64,000 nucleotides of DNA from the NCBI GenBank assembly GCA_019421345.1, contig JAHZFL010000004.1, forward strand, positions 90,054-154,053. Reading direction: 5' to 3'. Both the position numbers and the translations under genes were made by a program. Positions 16,703 to 26,182 of the stretch are shown piece after piece. This DNA comes from Roseburia sp. GTDB taxonomy: Bacteria > Bacillota > Clostridia > Lachnospirales > Lachnospiraceae. The notes beneath the pieces are model-generated. The model was not told where the DNA came from. It searched no databases and was given only the letters and a program-made list of their open reading frames with translations. How positions within the stretch are numbered: position 1 is the first letter of the stretch; each line of letters opens with the position of its first letter.

Positions 16703-18234
16703 TACATTCCTCCCATATTTCCCAGCATTTCAAGCATAACCAACATGCCAAAGGACAAGTCGATCAAAAGCTTGATCGTAGCAGCCATAACCGGATAAGA
16801 AAACAAAAGCTTTGCTTTAAATGCAATGCTGCTGTTGCGAATCTCATCTGAAATATTCTGCATCTCCTGCACTCTTTGGACAAGGTTATGTATCTGCACT
16901 TTCGCATTCCCTGTTCCTGACTCTGAGATGGCATGCAGCATCTTCATACAGGTCTGTGCCTCCGGTATATCAAAATCCTTACAAAAATCCGTATAAGATT
17001 TTAAGCGATCCGGCGCAGCTTCCAGCCGTTCCAGAAGTTCATTTAATTCCTGCCGTAAAATCACCGGCGCCTCCTGCACAGACTTTGCAATAGACACCTG
17101 CACGTTGTTATTCTGCATCAGCAATGCCATATCCATCAGCCACTGTGGTAATGAAAGGTAAAGCTCCGCATTCACATCTTTTCTTGCCAATCGGTAACCA
17201 ACGCGGTGTTGCATTAACATAAAAGCACCTATGACCACGGCAAGCACTCCAAGCCACGTTATCTGAAAGAAAAATGCCACAACAGCTCCCAACAGAAATG
17301 GAGTTGCAAATATAAGACTTTTTCTCTTTTCCTTTGCCTCATTGTAATTTCTACAAGCATTATAAGAAGCAAGCAGATATTCTTCCTTAAACAAAGATTC
17401 TGTCTGAAGCCAGTTTGCAGTCAATGTCCGCTGGCTTTTGACCATGACATAGATCATTCCAAGAATAAACAGAATACTCGTTACCTGTATCACTCCGGTC
17501 CGAAAGATATAACCCGGCTCGACTGTTCCGGGGAACATCCGGCTCATGGCATCCAGCACATAAAGTGCCACGGCGCACAAAATTGTTGCAATGATGATTG
17601 ATATGATATTATCAGTATGGCTCGTCTTTTTTTCTGCCTGTAGACGATAACCGCGACGTTTCCATAACTCAATATCCGTCAGCAGAAGCTGAACGGCATC
17701 CTCCATTTCGCCGCCATATTCTTCATTGCTGAGCAATAACTCGTGTACCATATGTATCTTGGAGCAGGCATATGGCTTTTCAATGATCTCCAACGCTTCA
17801 CGCAGTACCCATTTACCTTCATCTGTTCCTGCATTGATACAGCCTAATGCTTCGTCAATCAACTGTCCCATCTGCCCATCCTCAAACAGCTCGCGTGTCT
17901 CCTTTAAGGCAGCGGCAACCTTACCGTTCTTCTGAAATGAATAAAGCATCTGCTCCATATAAGTTGCGACGTCTGCAAATCGTTTCTGTTCATACATTCT
18001 TTTATAAGTCGAGATGATAAAGATTGGTAGTACAAGCACCATCGCAAACATTATGATAGAAAAATTTGCAGCCTTTAACTGGAACAGCAGCCCGATCGCA
18101 CTTATCCCAAGCAGTGAAAAGATTGTCAACAGCACATGCGTTTTCCACGAAAAGTTATAACCGTATACATGCACTTCCTTTTCAAGATTGCGGGGATTGA
18201 GCAGTCTCAAGTAGTGATTTTTTTGTTTCTTCAT
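16702..18234 (-). CDS. Fused TadB-TadC-like type II secretion F-family inner-membrane protein
   Basis: The 510-residue protein contains two GSPII_F-like units in tandem: residues ~85-225 (DVATYMEQMLYSFQKNGKVAAAL ... followed by membrane helices) and ~345-505 (LPQWLMDMALLMQNNNVQVSIA ... ending in a membrane helix). Additional helices occur at ~30-75 and ~240-330. In canonical Tad systems these are two separate proteins, TadB and TadC, forming the platform that works with the CpaF ATPase. The gene starts 5 nt after the CpaF stop. The protein is expected in the cytoplasmic membrane. Confidence 0.8.
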   Translation of the reverse strand: MKKQKNHYLRLLNPRNLEKEVHVYGYNFSWKTHVLLTIFSLLGISAIGLLFQLKAANFSIIMFAMVLVLPIFIISTYKRMYEQKRFADVATYMEQMLYSFQKNGKVAAALKETRELFEDGQMGQLIDEALGCINAGTDEGKWVLREALEIIEKPYACSKIHMVHELLLSNEEYGGEMEDAVQLLLTDIELWKRRGYRLQAEKKTSHTDNIISIIIATILCAVALYVLDAMSRMFPGTVEPGYIFRTGVIQVTSILFILGMIYVMVKSQRTLTANWLQTESLFKEEYLLASYNACRNYNEAKEKRKSLIFATPFLLGAVVAFFFQITWLGVLAVVIGAFMLMQHRVGYRLARKDVNAELYLSLPQWLMDMALLMQNNNVQVSIAKSVQEAPVILRQELNELLERLEAAPDRLKSYTDFCKDFDIPEAQTCMKMLHAISESGTGNAKVQIHNLVQRVQEMQNISDEIRNSSIAFKAKLLFSYPVMAATIKLLIDLSFGMLVMLEMLGNMGGM

Positions 18235-18239
18235 TGCTT

Positions 18240-19304
18240 TTATCTTCCCTCCTTCTTGTATCTCTCAAATTCCCTGCAAACAAACGGGTCTTTGATTCCC
18301 GCATATTTCATCTTCTTTAAGATTTCTGGCGGCAGCTCCTTTGATACGATCTCGCCATCCTCCACAAGCATATAAATACGATTCTCATGTTCCTCCCTGC
18401 TGTAAAAGCAAAGCTGATCAATCAGCCTGTGGATTCTGCCGTCCGGTTCCTCAACCCTTCGGATTAAAATCCCGATATTGACATAACGGTAAATCCTGTT
18501 TTTCATACGCCCAGCATCATTCACATTGTCCATCATATTTTGGATCCGATCCGGAAGCTTGCGCACGTCATCCAGATGGATCGTTGTAAACCCATTCACA
18601 CCCGTACTCCACTGCTCCAGCAGAGATGTTACTTCAACAGAACGTGCTTCCGAGAGCGCTAACCACTTTGGATTCTGACGCAGGCTTGCCTTGATCGCAT
18701 CCGTATAATCAAATTTTTTCTCTACACGCAGTTCCACAGAGTCTGCCCCTGGGTTAATATCTGAATAATGGATTTCCAACGAATCCTCAATCGTGATCAC
18801 ACGTTGATCACTTGGGATAAACTGCATAAAAAATTTGGCACATTCCGTCTTCCCGCTCCCAGGTTCCCCGCCAAACACAAAATTCATTCTGGCAAGGACA
18901 CAGTTGATCAATAACTGCAAGATTGGTTCACTGCAATACCCTTCCTTTATCATGCCAGAAATTGTGTTGCGAATAATCGGCGGTGATTTACGAATACAGA
19001 TGCTTATTCCGGTTGCCGCAACAGATTCATGCAGGATGCTTACACGCAGTTCCTTCGTATCTGCTTCCAACAGCGGATTTGCTTGGTTGAACGACTTGTT
19101 TACACAATTGGATATATGATGCGTAAAGGTCTTGATAAATGATTCCGGCAGTATTTCTTCCGCCGCATAGCGACCCTTTTCAAAATCCGTGATCCAAAGC
19201 CTTCTTCCGTTATAATCAACATCTGTCACCGTTGGATTATCTATATATTTCCATAAGGGTCCAAACTGCTCCGCAGTCGGCTCAAATGCTATTAACTCAC
19301 TCAT
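18240..19304 (-). CDS. CpaF/TadA-family secretion ATPase
   Basis: The 354 residues include an N-terminal domain and a type II/IV secretion E-family ATPase core. The Walker A motif is GEPGSGKTE (around residues 142-150), followed by ITIEDSLEIHY and the His-box-like TTIHLDDVRKLPDRI. The usual GEVRG Walker B/Asp region reads ALSEARSVE, a variation. It should power assembly of the pilus-like structure from the cytoplasm. The gene is just downstream of the major pilin candidate, separated by a palindromic stem-loop. Confidence 0.85.
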   Translation of the reverse strand: MSELIAFEPTAEQFGPLWKYIDNPTVTDVDYNGRRLWITDFEKGRYAAEEILPESFIKTFTHHISNCVNKSFNQANPLLEADTKELRVSILHESVAATGISICIRKSPPIIRNTISGMIKEGYCSEPILQLLINCVLARMNFVFGGEPGSGKTECAKFFMQFIPSDQRVITIEDSLEIHYSDINPGADSVELRVEKKFDYTDAIKASLRQNPKWLALSEARSVEVTSLLEQWSTGVNGFTTIHLDDVRKLPDRIQNMMDNVNDAGRMKNRIYRYVNIGILIRRVEEPDGRIHRLIDQLCFYSREEHENRIYMLVEDGEIVSKELPPEILKKMKYAGIKDPFVCREFERYKKEGR

Positions 19305-19321
19305 AATTCCTCCTTGTTTTT

Positions 19322-19343
19322 CTCGGCGGCATATGCCGCCGAG
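19322..19343. promoter_or_regulatory. Perfect 22-bp palindrome between pilin and ATPase genes
   Basis: The half-site CTCGGCGGCAT is followed exactly by its reverse complement. It lies 15 nt after the pilin stop and 17 nt before the ATPase start. There is no T-run on the minus-strand side, so it is more likely an RNA-stabilising or processing hairpin than a full terminator. It would allow more pilin than ATPase from one transcript. Confidence 0.6.
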
Positions 19344-19358
19344 CTTGTCCTTTGCTTG

Positions 19359-19526
19359 CTATCCTCGCATAGCGTTCATGTTATCAAAGAAGTCTTTGAT
19401 CATGTTCTGAAACTGCACAGCAACAACTCCATCTTTTGCTAAAATTGCAATAAGAATAGAACCGAGCAATAGCAGTACGATTGCTACAAGAATCGCATTT
19501 CCATAATGCTTCATAACCTGCTCCAT
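19359..19526 (-). CDS. Flp-like major pilin candidate, 55 residues
   Basis: Starting at the ATG preceded by AAAGGGGGTG, the protein reads MEQVMKHYGNAILVAIVLLL and continues through one long helix to a short amphipathic tail (QNMIKDFFDNMNAMRG). Size and layout match Flp/Tad pilins, although the canonical Flp Glu-Tyr motif is absent. It is the first gene of the Tad-like operon. The longer upstream frame has no ribosome site. No prepilin peptidase gene is visible in the window. Confidence 0.65.
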   Translation of the reverse strand: MEQVMKHYGNAILVAIVLLLLGSILIAILAKDGVVAVQFQNMIKDFFDNMNAMRG

Positions 19527-19618
19527 TGGCATCACCCCCTTTCCAAAATAAAAATAAGATTTATATGAAATGCATTTCTGCAATTCATTCAAAAATTTTT
19601 CTTCTGCCTCTTAATTGC

Positions 19619-20008
19619 TCATCTCTCACTAATACTTGGTTTCCTATCACCATCACTTAGAATTTTCACAATATGATCTGATATGTTTAGTATGAATTCC
19701 ACTGTCTGTGGATCAGAATTTCTAATGATTCTTTCAAATTTTTCTCCATTCGTTAGCATTGGTTTGATTTCAGACAACCTTTGAGGCAGGAATTCTTCTG
19801 GTTTCATTCCAAAAGCTGAAGATATTTTAAGCAATGCCTTTAATCCAATCTCACACTGTGATGATTCCAATTTTGAAATATGGCTCACAGATAAATTTGC
19901 TGTCTCTGCCAAGCGCGCCATCGATATGCCGCGTTTCCTACGTTCCATGCTGATGTTTTGCGATACTTCCATTAAAACTCGCTTCATTTCTTCATCCGAA
20001 AACTGCAT
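19619..20008 (-). CDS. XRE-family helix-turn-helix regulator
   Basis: A 129-residue protein with the HTH at residues ~25-65 (ISMARLAETANLSVSHISKLESSQ) and a C-terminal segment ending EFILNISDHIVKILSDG. A GAGGAG ribosome site precedes the ATG. It overlaps the upstream 318-residue gene by 17 nt. A close paralogue lies at 44,683-45,105, with the same HTH pattern and a matching C-terminal region. It lies immediately upstream of the pilus-like operon and may control it. Confidence 0.75.
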   Translation of the reverse strand: MQFSDEEMKRVLMEVSQNISMERRKRGISMARLAETANLSVSHISKLESSQCEIGLKALLKISSAFGMKPEEFLPQRLSEIKPMLTNGEKFERIIRNSDPQTVEFILNISDHIVKILSDGDRKPSISER

Positions 20009-20948
20009 TCATTCTTCTCCTCTCCGATGCGTCTGCAATCCCTTCTTTTGCCTGTAGTTCCAATTCACTTTTTTCTTTTTTTGAAAATACCAACTTTTTT
20101 AAATCTTTATTGTAATACCAAAGATTCCTACCAAATGGAGATATTTCTTCTGCTATATTTAATACCTCTGTTTCTGCCAAATTTTCACTCACCGGAAACA
20201 CCACAACCTCATGTATGGATAGTGGAAATATATACAAATCTCTTGAATATTCCAGTGCAAGTTCCTTCAATGGACTTTCCTTATAAAATAGGGACGCAGT
20301 TCCAAAACAGTGAAAGTATGTATCAATCAGATATACCTCACCATACCCGTAACCACATTGCATTTTCTGAAGCTGGTATGGGAAACTTTCTGACATATTC
20401 CGAATTGCCAACTCATACAATGTATCTTCTGTGATCCCCCATTTTTTCACAAATTCTTCTGTTATAAGGTTTATCTGAATCACCTCATTCTTTTCTTCCC
20501 GTAACAGCCCATACACCTGATATGCATTATTATGATTCCTTCCCAGCAGCATATCTGTTCCATTAGCATCTCTTGGCACAAGAAATGTTATAATTCGCTC
20601 CTTTGGAACGATCTCCAATAAACCAGACAACTCTCTTTTTTCTTTCTCCGCCACCTTTGCGGCTTCCTCGTATTGTTTGATATAATGTTGCAGTTGCTCT
20701 CTTACTGTCTTAACGCAAAATTTTTCACCTCCAAGGTCATACAATTCTCTTACCCCCAGAGTTGGCATTCTTTTTATATAATCTTTTCCATCCTCAAGCT
20801 GCAATTTATATATATTTTCTTCTCTAAAAATTTTCAAACGATACTTACCCTCTCTGCACCCCAAAGCATAGGATGCAGGAAGGCACATAGTTCCCTTTAG
20901 TTCAAGTTCCTTTACAAATCGTTCAATTTTATCATCTTCTTTCTTCAT
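19992..20948 (-). CDS. DUF5688-like ICE protein
   Basis: A 318-residue soluble protein. The start was placed at the ATG with AAGGGAAG 7 nt upstream, which also avoids overlap with the hydrolase gene. Its layout (N-terminal helices, then GITEDTLYELAIRNMSESFPYQ and FPLSIHEVVVFPVSE) resembles DUF5688 proteins, which occur on Lachnospiraceae ICEs. This assignment is from memory. The function is unknown; it sits between the conjugation operon and the XRE regulator. Confidence 0.65.
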   Translation of the reverse strand: MKKEDDKIERFVKELELKGTMCLPASYALGCREGKYRLKIFREENIYKLQLEDGKDYIKRMPTLGVRELYDLGGEKFCVKTVREQLQHYIKQYEEAAKVAEKEKRELSGLLEIVPKERIITFLVPRDANGTDMLLGRNHNNAYQVYGLLREEKNEVIQINLITEEFVKKWGITEDTLYELAIRNMSESFPYQLQKMQCGYGYGEVYLIDTYFHCFGTASLFYKESPLKELALEYSRDLYIFPLSIHEVVVFPVSENLAETEVLNIAEEISPFGRNLWYYNKDLKKLVFSKKEKSELELQAKEGIADASERRRMNAVFG

Positions 20949-20961
20949 CTTCTTTCTTCCC

Positions 20962-22656
20962 TTACCAGCAATTTTGGCAAAATACATGATCGCCAATAAT
21001 CAGAATCTCACTTGGGCTGTTTTTTGCCCTTATTCGTCTCCATTGCTCTGTTTCTCCCACACTGCAATATTTCGGATTACAGTAATATTTCATCCCACCG
21101 ATTGGGTTCTCTGCTGTACCATAATATGCCGCGGATGCCGCTTGCCAACATGAATCTCTCGCGCGTTCTTCATCTGTCATATCTGCATATGCCTGTAAGT
21201 ACTTCTCTACCGTATGGTATGGAATGTAACAGGAAAATTGATATGGAGCTGTCAGTATTCCTTTGATGTTTCCCGTCGGTCCTACAGCACGATTTAACAT
21301 CACATATGCAACAGCAATCTTTCCTTCATATGATTGATTTCCTGCTTCCGCCTTTAAAAATCCTGCCATATAAACGAGGTTCTCATCCAAATGTTCTGGA
21401 ATCTTAATGTCGGTAATAGGTATTGAACCGCCGGAGGTAAAATCCTCCCCTTCTGCAACATTCTTCTCTACTTCGTCCAACATACTTTCTAACAATTCTT
21501 CTTGTGCTCCCGATATAGTTAATGAATAACTATCCTTCCATTGTTCTGAAGTAAGACAATACACAGTCATCTTTTCTGCCTGTGCATCCCACTCCAATCC
21601 CTGATCGTTCATTTGATGTACAGTGATTCCCTCTGTCCTCGTATAATTAAATTGGGAAAATACCTCATTTAATACATCCTGTTCCTTTACCGTATCAACA
21701 ATAAGATATGGCGGATAACCATTATCTTCATCCAACTTTCCATAATCCTCAGATGTACAGATTAAAGTAAGATAGACCGCCATTATTTCTTCTATTTGAG
21801 AATCTGTGTATTTCCCATATATGTACTCCACCTGATTATTTGTATCCGCATCTTGAAATGTGCTGATCTTTCCTTGAAATTCAACATATTTCTCCCTAAC
21901 TACACTACGAATATTCCTCGGATCTTGCATAATATCATCTGCATCAAATAGACCTTTAAAGAAAGAAACCGGACTTAGAATCAAATATATTAGAAACAAT
22001 ACTGGAATTAAAATAAGGATAACGGGTAACAAAGCTGATAATATTGCACCAAACAGCTTTAGCAGTAAAGCAACTAAGAGCCTTTTAAGACTTTCTAATG
22101 GCTTCATGAGGTCATGCATAATCAGTCGTTTTAACAATTTAAAATGGCTTTCCGGGTCAGTCTTTCCCTCCTCATGCACAAGCTCTTTTATAACATGATT
22201 GCGAATCATTTCCCTTCTTATTTTATCTGGACTTTTCTTATTCGCATGACCTGTTTCGTCATTTCCAACTTCTATAGGCTGATTTTCTTCGCCCTCTCCT
22301 TGCCCTTCTGTATAAAAGCGCTTCCCCTTTTTTAAACTCTCAGCACCACTTTTAAGGGGATTACTCCAACTACTCTCTAAATCTGTGCCTTTCCACACCT
22401 CACTAGAGAAATATTTCTTATCCGATTCCTCCTCTAATTCCTTCGCATAGTCATCCTGCAAAAATAATTGCTTCTCCTTATCTTGCCGAGTACGTTCTTC
22501 TATGCTGCAAACAGATTTTTCCTGATCAAATAACACCTCCTCTGGAACAAAAACTCCAGACATTCTCTGCTCCTGTAGCTTAATTCCAGAAAGCCCTGCT
22601 GTTTGCTTGATTCCACAAAGGCGCATTAATTCTTTTCTTATTGAATCATCCATCAT
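20962..22656 (-). CDS. Membrane-anchored SleB/CwlJ-type cell wall hydrolase of the conjugation system
   Basis: A 564-residue protein: a long charged cytoplasmic region (residues 1-190), one membrane segment near 195-230 (LLLKLFGAILSALLPVILI), an extracellular region, and a C-terminal hydrolase_2 domain at residues ~425-560 (VYMAGFLKAEAGNQSYEGKIAVAYVMLN ... YCNPKYCS). Gram-positive conjugation systems use a VirB1-like peptidoglycan hydrolase to open the wall; many carry lysozyme plus NlpC/P60 domains, whereas here a SleB-type domain is used. The start overlaps the VirB4 stop by 4 nt (ATGA), so translation is coupled. Confidence 0.8.
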   Translation of the reverse strand: MMDDSIRKELMRLCGIKQTAGLSGIKLQEQRMSGVFVPEEVLFDQEKSVCSIEERTRQDKEKQLFLQDDYAKELEEESDKKYFSSEVWKGTDLESSWSNPLKSGAESLKKGKRFYTEGQGEGEENQPIEVGNDETGHANKKSPDKIRREMIRNHVIKELVHEEGKTDPESHFKLLKRLIMHDLMKPLESLKRLLVALLLKLFGAILSALLPVILILIPVLFLIYLILSPVSFFKGLFDADDIMQDPRNIRSVVREKYVEFQGKISTFQDADTNNQVEYIYGKYTDSQIEEIMAVYLTLICTSEDYGKLDEDNGYPPYLIVDTVKEQDVLNEVFSQFNYTRTEGITVHQMNDQGLEWDAQAEKMTVYCLTSEQWKDSYSLTISGAQEELLESMLDEVEKNVAEGEDFTSGGSIPITDIKIPEHLDENLVYMAGFLKAEAGNQSYEGKIAVAYVMLNRAVGPTGNIKGILTAPYQFSCYIPYHTVEKYLQAYADMTDEERARDSCWQAASAAYYGTAENPIGGMKYYCNPKYCSVGETEQWRRIRAKNSPSEILIIGDHVFCQNCW

Positions 22657-25085
22657 TCAGCCGCCAGCTTTGCTTTTTTTCTTGCTGCTTTCTCATGCAT
22701 ATTTGTATTGTAAACGTCATAAATCGGGTTCTTTTTGTCTATCTCATTGTCAAACGGAATAATACTACCGCCAAATCGAACCAGACCATATCCTTTTTTC
22801 GTATTCTTGACATATTTCAAATGGGCATCACTAATTCCGTCCAAAGCTTTTGCCAATAATGCCGCATCTGGTGCAGATTGATTTAAAAGCATCGTATACT
22901 CACTGTTTGATACCAAAGTAGACGTTATCGGGTCCTTTAACACTGTAACAATATTTTGAGTGATCCCAGTGCACAATCCGCCCTGTTTTCTTACCTGCGC
23001 CCAAAGGTCTATAAAATAGTCTCTGGAAAATGGTTTTCCCAGCAATACATGAAACTCATCTACATAAAGCCATGTAGCACGTCCCATTTTAAAATTTCGA
23101 ATGATCCTTTGTTTAATGCTTTCCAACATAATGATCATCGCCATTCCGGCTAAATCTCCTGTCATATCTCTTAGTCCGTAAACAAGAACACGATTTTCAA
23201 CATCTACATTCGTTTGATGATTGAATATGTCTAAAGACCCTTCCACAAAAATCTCAAGAACCAGACTTATCTTTCGTGCCTCTGGTTCCTTCTGCTGCTC
23301 CAAGATATGAATGAAATCAGACATAATAGGCTGGTATCTTTCTTTTTCTGGCAACTGGGTAATCTCTTTGTACATATTTCTAACACAACGATCTATAATA
23401 GACTTATATTCCGGCTCAATTCCCCCCTTCATTGCCTGTTCGCAGATTCCCAACATAAATCCACATTTTTCTCTTACCTGCCCTGCCGTATCATCAGCAT
23501 CCAGTAATAAAAGGTCTACCTCCAATGGATTTATATGATTTTTCTCATAAGTCGCAAGATTTATGATCGTCCCCCCATATGCTTCAGCCACATCGAAATA
23601 CTCTAAGGTAGGATCTACAAATATAATGTCATCCTCTGTATTCAGAAATACGCTTCCAGCCTCCAACTTGCACCCTGTAAAACTCTTTCCTCCACCTGGA
23701 ACTGAAAATACAAAACCATTTCCGTTTAACAGTAATTTTCTATTTGCCCATATTGCCTCTTTTGATACTTGGTTAATACCATAGTAAAACGGATGATCCA
23801 TTACCTGCATTTCAACAACATTAAATGGAACAAAAACCCCAGCAGCGGTTGTAAACAAAGCCCTCATCATGTCTACATAGCGACCTCCAACCGGAAGAAC
23901 TGTTGCAAGAGCTTCTCTTTGCCTCATATAATGTGGTATGATTTGACAAGTAGCTTTTTCCGCAACCTGTGTTATGGCAGTCAGCCTTTCATCCAACTGC
24001 TCCTCGCTATCTGCAACAATTCCAATCGTAACCCCTGTCCAAAACATTTTCTGATCATTATCCCTCAGTTCATCAAGCATTCCTTCCAGCTCCTTTTTTT
24101 CTCTCCGAACCTGATAAGATATATCGCTTGTATATGCCCTGTTCCGATTCCTTTTTTCCTGCTGCTTGGTGATTTTTCTCTCTACTCCCATCAGCTTATC
24201 TTCCAATGTTTTGATTGCAACATCCTGCGGAATGGGTTCGTAATCAATCGAATATATGGAAGGAATCGGTAATTCTGTCAGTTCTTTGAAAAATGTATCG
24301 TTTAAAGACGTTGGATAAGACGTTGGGTCTAAATACAGCATTTGACATACTTTATCATCAAGCGTAAACCGATCTATATCCGTATCAAAATCAACGATTG
24401 TATCAGCCAGAACATTTTTTACACTTCGAACAGCTCCAATCTCCTTTTCCACATTGACTGCAAACTCAGACTCCTTTCCCATATGATAAAAATTCCATAA
24501 AACCCGCAACCGTTCATCGGCATTCATTGGAATTAAAGCTGACGATAATGCAGCAAAATTGTTAATGAATCCTGCTTCAAGTGAAGATAAATATGCCTTT
24601 GCTGATTCATAATCCTTTCTCTTAACTGTAACAGTAAAGAACTTTTCCTGCCGGATTCCCTGTCTCCCCTCAGTTATCTTATTAATGATAATGTCGTTAT
24701 AGGCTTCTCTAATCCAGTCATACCTATCATTTTTATAGCGATAGAGTATCTTTTCCCGTATCTCCTGCATATTCCTGCATTCGTTAAATACAGTGATCTT
24801 TACAGAACCATCGAATGCCTTGATACTTTTGCACCATTCATAAAAAAAGGCAAGTTGTTCATCATAGGTCTTTGTCGTATAATTAACATCCATCAAAAGA
24901 TATGATTTTGACCATTTTTCCTCACCAACTTGAAAAATGCCATTTGGAGCTATTTTTCGTATCTCAATGATGTCCCTTGTATTTTGGGGCACTGAAATAT
25001 TAACTCTGTCCGGTTGCTTCAATTCCATAAATACTTTGCGTTTTGACAACGCATTGTTCTTTTGTGGCATCCTATTCTTCTTCAT
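22653..25085 (-). CDS. virB4: VirB4-family conjugation ATPase
   Basis: An 810-residue protein with a VirB4 layout: N-terminal CagE/TrbE-like domain, then a P-loop with Walker A SVPGGGKSF (around residue 460), Walker B WLYVDEFHVLL (around residue 685), and a TGITQN motif after it. VirB4 is the universal ATPase of type IV secretion and conjugation, at the membrane's cytoplasmic face. Overlaps by 4 nt with both neighbours show tight translational coupling in the transfer operon. Confidence 0.92.
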   Translation of the reverse strand: MKKNRMPQKNNALSKRKVFMELKQPDRVNISVPQNTRDIIEIRKIAPNGIFQVGEEKWSKSYLLMDVNYTTKTYDEQLAFFYEWCKSIKAFDGSVKITVFNECRNMQEIREKILYRYKNDRYDWIREAYNDIIINKITEGRQGIRQEKFFTVTVKRKDYESAKAYLSSLEAGFINNFAALSSALIPMNADERLRVLWNFYHMGKESEFAVNVEKEIGAVRSVKNVLADTIVDFDTDIDRFTLDDKVCQMLYLDPTSYPTSLNDTFFKELTELPIPSIYSIDYEPIPQDVAIKTLEDKLMGVERKITKQQEKRNRNRAYTSDISYQVRREKKELEGMLDELRDNDQKMFWTGVTIGIVADSEEQLDERLTAITQVAEKATCQIIPHYMRQREALATVLPVGGRYVDMMRALFTTAAGVFVPFNVVEMQVMDHPFYYGINQVSKEAIWANRKLLLNGNGFVFSVPGGGKSFTGCKLEAGSVFLNTEDDIIFVDPTLEYFDVAEAYGGTIINLATYEKNHINPLEVDLLLLDADDTAGQVREKCGFMLGICEQAMKGGIEPEYKSIIDRCVRNMYKEITQLPEKERYQPIMSDFIHILEQQKEPEARKISLVLEIFVEGSLDIFNHQTNVDVENRVLVYGLRDMTGDLAGMAMIIMLESIKQRIIRNFKMGRATWLYVDEFHVLLGKPFSRDYFIDLWAQVRKQGGLCTGITQNIVTVLKDPITSTLVSNSEYTMLLNQSAPDAALLAKALDGISDAHLKYVKNTKKGYGLVRFGGSIIPFDNEIDKKNPIYDVYNTNMHEKAARKKAKLAAE

Positions 25086-26182
25086 TCTTCCGTCTCCACA
25101 TCAAAAAATAACTCTCGCATTTCCAAGACGTCATAGGTTTCCTCTACTTCCCTCTTAGCGCTTAACCCTCCTCCTATCCATTCCTGTAGCATATATGCCG
25201 GAAGAAGTGATTGATAGCGTTCCTGAATCGTTCCCAGTGTTCCAAACATTGCCAGTGTTCTTCTCACTTCATCCGTTTCCCTCAATCTATCGAATGGAAT
25301 CTTTTCTGCCGCAATTCCCTTCATTTTGGCTGTATCTATAAAATTTTTTATGTGAGTCTCAAGTTCCTTCTTGTCCGCCGCAGTCATTAAAAAATAAATA
25401 CCAAAACTCGTATAATATTTCTTATCTGTACCCTCCCCCTCTTTCCTCGTCAAAATCTCATAGAGAGGGGGATTGCTTCTTCTTAAGCGCTGAAAAACTC
25501 CATCCAATCCCATATACTCAGCATAGATTGTATCCGCTACTACTTGATCACTTACAGGCATTATATTTAAACTAATATTTTTCACGCCCTCCATATGTTC
25601 AAGTTCAAAAAAAGCTGATGATATTTCCGGAAAAGTTCTGAATGCAACAATACCAAATGCCTTCTCCTGCAAACCCTCCATGGATGATACATCTTTCCAT
25701 TGATCGGTTTCTAAGATATAACTGCCACAATTACAAGATTTTTCAAAAATATCTTTCAGAAAATCTGTATAAATCCCCAACCTTTCCTCTGTGGTAAGCC
25801 CAATATGGAACTTCTTCTCAAACTCCGAAAACCATGCTATAGCTTCGTCCATATCCTTTTTTACAATATGTAAAATCATATACTTCTTTTTTGACTTTAA
25901 ATCAAACAGGATACCATACTGCACCTCCCGCTGCTGTAAATCCGCAATAAGTTCTTGCAGTAGTTGGGAATTATTTTCATCTTTTAACTCATAAAGTTTA
26001 TTGAATCTATTTTCAAAATTAAATATTCCGCTTTCAGAGATCACACCAAGCCCAACCGTCTGTCTTAAAAACAGGGGGGTACGGTATACCGCTTCCTTTT
26101 TGTTTTTTAACCGATGAAACCGATCACGCCACGGTATCCTTCTTTTCTGTTTTTTTACACTTTCTTTTTTTATCTGCATCAT
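25082..26182 (-). CDS. VirB4 N-domain-like protein without ATPase core
   Basis: About 366 residues from the ATG preceded by AAGGAAAG; an earlier in-frame start at 26,242 would overlap the PrgI gene by 119 nt. The sequence has the rhythm of the N-terminal VirB4/TrbE domain (LGVISESGIFNFENRFNKLYEL; SDQVVADTIYAEYMGLDG; YYTSFGIYFLMTAADKKELETHI) but no Walker motifs. It may be a partner or regulatory paralogue of the VirB4 encoded next to it. This is inference from pattern only. Confidence 0.6.
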   Translation of the reverse strand: MMQIKKESVKKQKRRIPWRDRFHRLKNKKEAVYRTPLFLRQTVGLGVISESGIFNFENRFNKLYELKDENNSQLLQELIADLQQREVQYGILFDLKSKKKYMILHIVKKDMDEAIAWFSEFEKKFHIGLTTEERLGIYTDFLKDIFEKSCNCGSYILETDQWKDVSSMEGLQEKAFGIVAFRTFPEISSAFFELEHMEGVKNISLNIMPVSDQVVADTIYAEYMGLDGVFQRLRRSNPPLYEILTRKEGEGTDKKYYTSFGIYFLMTAADKKELETHIKNFIDTAKMKGIAAEKIPFDRLRETDEVRRTLAMFGTLGTIQERYQSLLPAYMLQEWIGGGLSAKREVEETYDVLEMRELFFDVETEE

